Below are positions 57,484 through 64,000 of a DNA stretch of 64,000 nucleotides, piece after piece. Both the position numbers and the translations under genes were made by a program. The stretch is from the NCBI RefSeq assembly GCF_963678635.1, contig NC_087063.1, forward strand, positions 58,908,759-58,972,758, in the 5' to 3' direction. Positions within the stretch are counted from its first letter, which is position 1, and every line of letters begins with the position of its first letter. The DNA comes from Symsagittifera roscoffensis. Taxonomy: Eukaryota > Xenacoelomorpha > Acoela > Convolutidae. A model generated the notes under the pieces. It made no database searches. It was given only the letters and a program-made list of their open reading frames with translations, and was not told the DNA's origin.

Positions 57484-57939
57484 CCATACCAAATAATTGC
57501 CAAACCCACTGACGTAACATATAAAATCACCGACCCAAACCAAAAAGAAATTGTTCAACAGAACAATCTATTGCCTTACTAACCAAAAGAATACGCACTA
57601 CTCGAATTAACTCAATTATATTCTTTCACAGGTTTAAAAGTTATTCAAAATCACCCACATACGGAAAAAGAAATAAATGAACAAAACGACATTCACCATG
57701 GAAAACAAAATAAAAAAAACAACTCCAACTCAAAACAATACAAAAAAGCTAGATCAAAAAAACCTCAAAAAGAAAAGAAAAATAGGAAAATGATAGAAAA
57801 AATTTTACCACAAGAACAAGTCGAGAAATCAGAACATAGAAAGTCATCACGACTTAGAAATCAACCACGTAAAAACTACAAAACATTCATCCCACAATCT
57901 AAAATATTAAAGAAAGTTGAATTTCAAAAACAACTTTAG
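57484..57939 (+). pseudogene. Integrase C-terminal end of pol (C)
   Basis: Reads PYQIIAKPTDVTYKITDPN, then EIVQQNNLLPY, a stop, and PKEYALLELTQLYSF. A strongly basic tail with KSSRLRNQPRKNYKTF ends at TAG 57937-57939. This basic tail is typical of the pol end. Confidence 0.75.
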
Positions 57940-58369
57940 TTTCAAAATAAAAGATTTTTGCATCTCTGGATCATTCAAAATAACATGCTGACAAACATAC
58001 AAAAATTCTAGTTCAGATTCAGCCAATAAGATTCACTTAAATCCGTCACCTTCAATATCTCTAACACCAACCTATTAGCCGAAAGATATTAAACTCCAGG
58101 CATATCTATAATTATAACTTTACAACCTCCAGGTCAAAAATAAGCAACTCGCTAAAACTTGACAACTAAAATAAACACCACCATAATATTACAACCCTCC
58201 CCTATCTATTAACGCAAAGATCAACAATATTTTCCCAACTCAAACCTCAAAACCCCCCAACCAAAAATGATAAATTAGCCTAAAGTAAAAATACGACAGT
58301 ATTAATTTAGCTCAAAGTACAAAAATCTCAAAAATACCTCAAAAAAATTTCAAAAATTGCTAACTAACA
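57940..58369 (+). other. Region between pol and ORF-X, no gene
   Basis: AT-rich with no open frame of note. May contain splicing signals for downstream genes, which are not identifiable by eye. Confidence 0.4.
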
Positions 58370-59470
58370 ATCACAAAATCAGTCTTCACCGACATCATCC
58401 CAAGAAAACCCGACAATACCTACAACTACCCAAAACCCCCAAACATCCACACGAATTTCTTTCCAAGATAAACCATACACTTTTGAAGAACGACATGCTC
58501 GCTTATCCGAACCATGAGAACCAGTTAAACGACAAGCACCCCTACGTGAACCAACATGTAACTATTTCCAACATTACCACAAGAATTAACTAGAATAAGA
58601 AACATTAGTCAAAAGCAAAATACAGTTGAAATAAATAGACAAATTATACATCCACGACGAAATAGATATTTTCAAACCCCCCGAGTTCATTTTGATATAC
58701 CCCATTCCCCATCACAAATTACTCCACAAAACCTAAATAGCACATTACCAGAAACCCCTACACTTCTTTCACAACGTAGCACCTCAAGTATACCCTCAGA
58801 TTACTTAGGTTCAACACCAACATCTGAACAAATACGTGACAATCCCTTTAACCCCCCCAATCAAACATCACGACTACCATATTGGACAACACACTCGTGC
58901 ACACAAGGTGAACCAAACTTAATAAATGACCCAATAGATATTTCTACGGATACATTAACATCATCATCACTACCAGAAACATTATCACTACCATCAACAC
59001 CATTAAAAAGCCAGATTTCACTGACACCTTTCCCCCTAAATTTTCCAAATAACCTCGACGCTAGATATCGAGAACAATCATAAACAAATACCCCTTTAAG
59101 TTTAGATTGGAACACGTTCACAGCACCCCCACCATTATTTCGACAACATACAGAAAGTAACCGACTCCACAATTAGGCACTCCATAGACTACAATATAGA
59201 CAAGACATCCACGAAGACATTTGTGACCATAACATCCAAATACTCCAACAAAATAGTCTGCAATTAAAATTCGAAATCACGATTAAAATTAACAACATTG
59301 TTCAACATCCTTACCCATTAAACCCACCCAATATAACAGCTCAATTGCTACCGCCACCATTTATAACAACTGAAGTAATATATTAGTACGACAGATATAC
59401 CAAAAAGACAATTGGTTACATCACATTTTATAACCCATACTCAGGATTATCATACACATGTATATTCTAA
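58370..59470 (+). pseudogene. ORF-X upstream of env (C), function unknown
   Basis: One protein spread over frames: an early basic part (FEERHARLSEP, KRQAPLREPTCNYF), a Ser/Thr/Pro-rich middle (SQRSTSSIPSDYLGSTPTSE) and a helical end (LDWNTFTAPPPLFRQHTESN, RLQYRQDIHEDICDHNIQ). It ends PYSGLSYTCIF at TAA 59468-59470, overlapping the env start by 13 bases. In-frame stops and a frameshift near 58590 interrupt it. The B copy keeps the same second half and the same overlap. No similarity is recognised. Confidence 0.55.
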
Positions 59471-62064
59471 AAATATTGATATTTCTACAAATCTTTCTTC
59501 CAATGTTTTCCGATCAAAACACAAATCCTTCTCCCCGCACAGGACCCCTGGACTTATTAGTAACACACTACGATTGTGAAGAAAATGAACAAAAAACACT
59601 ACACAAATATGCAAAAAATCAAGTATCACAATGCGAAACAGAACCACAAGCTATAGAAACTACAAATGTAATAGCGACACTGTATTCAAAAGCCCGAGCA
59701 ACTACAGTCGCAGGATATAAATTTACAGCAACATTTTCCGAAAAGAAAGTACATTGTTCACAAGTTTCAAACGGAAATAAAAACCGACTTGACCACGAAT
59801 CATTCTACCAAAGTAATATAGAACGACTTCTACATCTAAATCCCGATGATTGTAAAAACGAGCTACTCAGACTAAATATCACAAGAAATAAAAATACCGA
59901 CAGAAAACTAGTATAATTTCAAGTCTTTGCCGATTCTGTACATCAAGCAGAACTTGAAAGATATCAAGGACATTTAAACTAGATGAAAAATACCCATACA
60001 ACGGCGCACACGGAAGATTAACTGGATAATCACTGGATACCACACATTGGTATAAACAATCCATCAACCTGCAAAGCAGACACAAAAAATAAAGGATATC
60101 AAGAAATAATGTTTTTCGATTGGAAAATACAACTCGAAAAAATACAACTCACACGAGATTTATCAGACAACACAATGATCTATCAAGGAATTAGATCACC
60201 TTGTAAAAACGATCAGCGTTATTAAGATCCTACAACACGGATACAAGCAACAATTGTTTGGTTTCCCGAAGGTACATGCAGAACATTTCAAGTAGCAAAA
60301 ATACACGCTCGAATGATAAAATTTCACGAAAAATATTTTATACAATCCATTCCATATGAACAAGTCCATCCATCACGAAAACAAAGTACTGATTTCCGAA
60401 ATATCAATAATATAGAAAATAAATTAACACGTTTCCAAATATATCAGGAAACAGAAATCGCATGCAAATACAGGAACCCACTTTATAAAACACAATATTC
60501 TGAAATACTTGTCGAATACGAAAAAGGTTTCGACATGACCACTGGAAAAATAAAATTTGACCCTTATGCCACAGGTCACCCTCTAAACGAAGGAACATCA
60601 TATATACCAGTTAACTTTCAAACAAGCAATGGTCAACCTGGTGGAAAACTAAAGCCACATGACACTAGAAGTACACGTTTACAAGAACTATCACTAATGA
60701 ATAACACTTATTTTGGTAATATCCACTATGATATCCACTTAGATATTAAGTTAGACTACACAATTAGTCGAGTTTTTCAAGAAATGTCACTCTCCGAATT
60801 AGAAACACTTCACCAACTCTGCGAGTTAGAAAGAACACAAAAATCCTACAATCACCCGCACTAGCAGTATTAAAAATACCCTACGCAGATATTTATTATC
60901 AGGAAATAGATCAAATTTTCTAGACTACGAAGGAAACAATTTATGGTTTTATACTTGTACCAAAAAAGTATCACCACTATATGTTTTTGAAGATAAACGC
61001 TGCTATAAAAGAATCCCTATTTTTTATAAAATTAAGGTACATTTTGTTGACACACTTTCACGACGAACATATTTTTGGGATACCGCAGTCCCATGTGGAT
61101 CAGAAAATAGCCACAATGTAGTACAATTGAACCCTGATGAAGATAAATATTATCTTCTTACTCCATACCCTACGTTAATGCAATCACTCAAAAAATTTTC
61201 ACCCGAAAGCATCAGAGCTATTGCTCGTAATCCAAAATTGATTTACAATCAATTGGAATATATTCAAAATCAGATATCCAACACCACATTAGAACACAAC
61301 AATTCCAAGAATTATTAACACAAATGGACACTACACAAAGACAATGAATTGATCAAAATTTACGAAAACTTGCCGAAACCGCAGGATTTGCAGATATTTA
61401 TACACAAGATTATAGCGGATATTTTAAAGACATTAAAGACTATATATATCTAAACGGTGAAAAATACAGACCACAAGATATTTCACCTATAAATATTTTT
61501 AGCTTTGTTACCCTAAAAAATGAAATTCTCGATTTTCTAGGATGGCCCTACTACATCTTAGAAAAATTAACTATCCTATACGCAATGTTTAACTTTATAG
61601 GATTTCTTTTTTCACTTTTAAAAGGAATCTATAACACATGCGCTATACACACATAAGTAAATAGACAAGCAAGTGTAGCACGCATACTATTTGCAGGATT
61701 TTTTGGAATTTTTTCTTCATCAATAAACAAAATTCTTCTAGACGCACAAAAAAAAGAATATAATACAAAAATAGCGACAAGACAGAACACATACGACGAA
61801 GAGCATAATAACATAGAAGTAGCAACTACCGCACCACAGTTGCCACCTCTACCACATAACCATCCATTATCCTTAGTCCCACGTAATTTCCGAAACCTAG
61901 CAATAACACATAACCCAAATTTTAGACCAAATATATCACAAAGTCCCATACAACATATAATGACACATCATTCACAAGATGATAATACATATGAACAAAT
62001 TATAGAACAACCCCATATCACCGCTTTTCAGTCTCAAAATAATCATTTTTTTAGCCCACGATGA
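59458..62064 (+). pseudogene. env-like glycoprotein (C), broken
   Basis: Begins with a signal-peptide-like MYILKILIFLQIFLPMFS, followed by LLVTHYDCEENEQK, a cysteine-containing ectodomain (59458-59916; further parts to 60864 and about 61480) and motifs DTLSRRTYFWDTAVPCG and LLTPYPTLMQS. Near 61536-61700 two hydrophobic stretches (YYILEKLTILYAMFNF, LFAGFFGIFSS) look like membrane anchors, followed by a long hydrophilic cytoplasmic tail ending in FFSPR at TGA 62062-62064. Stops at about 59915 and 59980 and frameshifts near 60850 and 61320 disable it. The cysteine layout recalls glycoproteins that some invertebrate LTR elements acquired from jingchuvirus-like viruses; this is from memory and tentative. 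Confidence 0.75.
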
Positions 62065-63871
62065 GCCGACAACTTGGATCCCTACACCGCTCAAATTCCC
62101 ACCCAACCAACCTCCACACTCCAATCCCAATAATCCCACTTTTTGCTTTCGCACCACCCGATTTCCCAACTATTAATATATCATCAAGCACGAATTCGGA
62201 TACTAACTCAGATATTTCAGTTTTATACTCCATCTCACAACTTAATAACTCTAATATAGAAAACCCTGACGAATTTGCAGACTCCGAACCATCTCCATCC
62301 AATAATTTTCAAACCAACTCCTCAGTTTTTTCAAAACACCTTTTCAACCAATCCCACTAAATAATTCACTCCCATCCGTTTCCACTCCTTCTCATGCTTC
62401 GCAAGTAACCCCAACCTACTCTCCATTTCATTCCGACCGATCATCTAATAATTCTCCAGATACCCCCCAAATTTCCCAGGAACTCGATAATTTTGTCACC
62501 CTACAGCAACAGTTAATACACCCTAACACCCTCACCATACATCAAATTTCATCCACAATAGAATCCTCAAACCCACCTACTCCTACACCCTCCTCAGCTT
62601 ACACTGCATCATTAACACAATCATCCACATCCACAGAAACATCGAATAGCACTCACCGAGCTTATCGCACTTTTAAACAAAAATTCCCGAATCACCCATT
62701 CCCGACCAAACCCAGAACAGCCTGCGAATATATTAATCATCCACAACACACAAACACGAAAGATTTTCTAGAAATCACCTTACCCTCATTCCCACAATAT
62801 ACATTAAACACACCTAACGACACTAACGACACACGTAGTTTTGTAGATGAACATGTTTTAATGCCCACACTTCACTGGACAGCATATTACCATTTTACTA
62901 ATCCCCTTTGCCTGCCACTATCTAGTTCTCATGACGATATAGAAAAGAATAAATATATGCTATATAGACTCACCGCAACACTAACACCTAGACAATTTAC
63001 TTATATAGGTTATAAAAAATTACTAAAAACATTCACTGCACCTCGTGCTAACGATTTTACTATAGAGTATTACGACCATAATATCATCCGAACTAATCAA
63101 GACCAATTTCTAGATGACGACCGCTTCGCTAACCCACAACTAACAAAAAAAAATTTCATCAAAACGTCATATGTATTCACACTTAATATTTTTGATAGAA
63201 AATATGATCACATCATTTCTGAAGCACTAAATGATATTCAAGCTTACGAAAATTTTCAAGACAAATTTCAGTTATTTTCACTAACCTTTCACTTCCTTGC
63301 ACCACATGAACGCGTTTTGCACTGTTCACACGACATTATGTTACGCACTAAACAGACTCATACATATACATACTATCGCTTCATACAAAATCATTTTGAT
63401 TTACTTACTCCATCAAGACAACCACACCATCGTTTTCAGTTTCTTAACTCAAAGTACACTTCACCATTTTTTCTTAATTTCACCTATTGTATCAAGGATA
63501 CTAACCTCCACGGCATCCTCCGCAATTATGACCCAGTAACACAAATGTTTATATTTTGTCCCATCACGAAGACCTTCAACGCCGAAGAATCCAGACCCTT
63601 CCTTATCCCACATGAATTTATCCAGCCTATAGAAATCCCAATATTTGAATTTATTCACAATACTAAGTATAATCACAAAATATATAACCTCATTCAAAAC
63701 ACGCCTTATGAGTTTGCAGTAGGCACCGAAGAACTAAAAACTATAAAAGCACTTCAATTGCTTTGGCCACTGCTTCAAACTAAAAACATCATTCGCATAC
63801 TAGCAAAATTACTAACAGCATTGGACATGATACATGACATCTTCCCCCACGGCTTTTTTCCAGACGATTAA
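62061..63871 (+). CDS. ORF-Y (C): large 3' accessory gene, one frameshift
   Basis: Starts at the ATG within ATGA shared with the env stop. The N-terminal 280 residues are Ser/Pro/Thr/Asn-rich and disordered-looking. A one-base frameshift lies near 62320-62335, after which the frame is open to TAA after 63868, giving about 600 codons in total. The C-terminal 350 residues look globular: FVDEHVLMPTLHWTAYYHF, HCSHDIMLRTKQTHTYTYY, SKYTSPFFLNFTYCIKDTN, LIQNTPYEFAVGTEEL, ending IFPHGFFPDD. No signal peptide or membrane segment. The B copy aligns over its length, with mainly synonymous differences in the sampled stretch. No known family is recognised. Confidence 0.72.
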
Positions 63872-64000
63872 CAGGCAAGTATAATTTAAAAATATTCTTA
63901 ACTAATAAATTTAAATTAGTACTAACCATTCTTCATTCATGTTTCTTTTACATTTCTAGTCTTCATACCACGATCATCTGCAAAAAACAGAAGAGAAAAA
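63872..64000 (+). other. Start of 3' untranslated region (C)
   Basis: Matches 42040-42150 in B and ends in the purine-rich CAGAAGAGAAAAA at the window edge, a candidate polypurine tract. The 3' LTR would lie outside. Confidence 0.5.

Larger units (their letters stand above)
46651..64000 (+). mobile_element. Long env-bearing Ty3-like element, copy C (most complete, right end outside window)
   Basis: LTR to 47982, primer-binding site at 47985, leader ORF, leader, ORF1, gag, PR, RT, RNase H, IN, ORF-X, env, ORF-Y and 3' region to the window end. The visible part is over 17 kb; with a 3' LTR it would be near 19 kb, very large for Ty3/gypsy. Disabling changes include a 67-bp tandem duplication in gag, a missing RT core, a 184-bp insertion in integrase and several stops. 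Confidence 0.88.

Noticed and set aside
1-64000. CRISPR array, operons, bacterial promoters
   Set aside because: Eukaryotic sequence with introns and LTR elements; no regularly spaced repeats of CRISPR type.

Overview
The window is a repeat-rich, AT-rich stretch of a metazoan (invertebrate-like) nuclear genome. It has introns with GT..AG borders, a recognisable dihydropteridine reductase gene, a 200-base assembly gap and dense LTR retroelements. The phylum cannot be fixed from the sequence. Only two host genes are supported: the 3' end of QDPR (1-645, plus strand) and a three-exon gene for a basic, probably tail-anchored membrane protein of unknown function (20247-21692, minus strand).

Left third (about 2.3-19.7 kb): two tandem, badly decayed copies of an old LTR-retroelement family. 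The first copy (gag relic 2360-3659, Ty3-type reverse transcriptase relic 13287-14720) is split by a 9.6-kb BEL/Pao element on the minus strand (3665-13281). That insertion has two LTRs, a TGGCGCC primer-binding site, a polypurine tract and a perfect 5-bp target duplication (ACGGG). The BEL/Pao element keeps gag, protease, RT, RNase H and integrase, all frameshifted. It also has an extra gene between its 5' LTR and gag, and two leader repeats whose stems are kept by compensatory base changes. Locally shuffled direct repeats (16.1-18.2 kb) and a second gag relic (18.5-19.7 kb) follow.

Right two thirds (about 23.8-64 kb): several copies of one very long, envelope-bearing Ty3/gypsy-like element, all on the plus strand. 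Copy C (46.65 kb to the window end) is the most complete. Its order is LTR, putative primer-binding site, a 74-codon arginine-rich leader ORF, a leader with paired stem-loops, a basic 153-codon ORF1, gag (with a CCHC knuckle and an Arg/Ser/Asn-rich tail), protease, RT, RNase H, integrase, ORF-X overlapping the env signal peptide, env, and a large 3' gene (ORF-Y, about 600 codons) that starts inside the env stop codon (ATGA). Copy B (33.9-44.0 kb) lost all of pol but keeps gag, env, ORF-Y and a 3' LTR. Copies A1 and A2 (23.8-33.9 kb) are a 5-kb tandem duplication holding only the 5' half, mixed with a roughly 515-bp palindromic-ended transposon (MITE-like) and an inverted LTR end. A fragment D (45.8-46.65 kb) abuts C.

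Copies B and C differ enough for comparison. In a sampled part of ORF-Y the differences fall mostly at third codon positions, which suggests its protein was under selection. The element therefore looks like a complex-retrovirus-style retrotransposon with four genes beyond gag-pol-env. It is the best candidate here for an undescribed system. None of the copies is intact.
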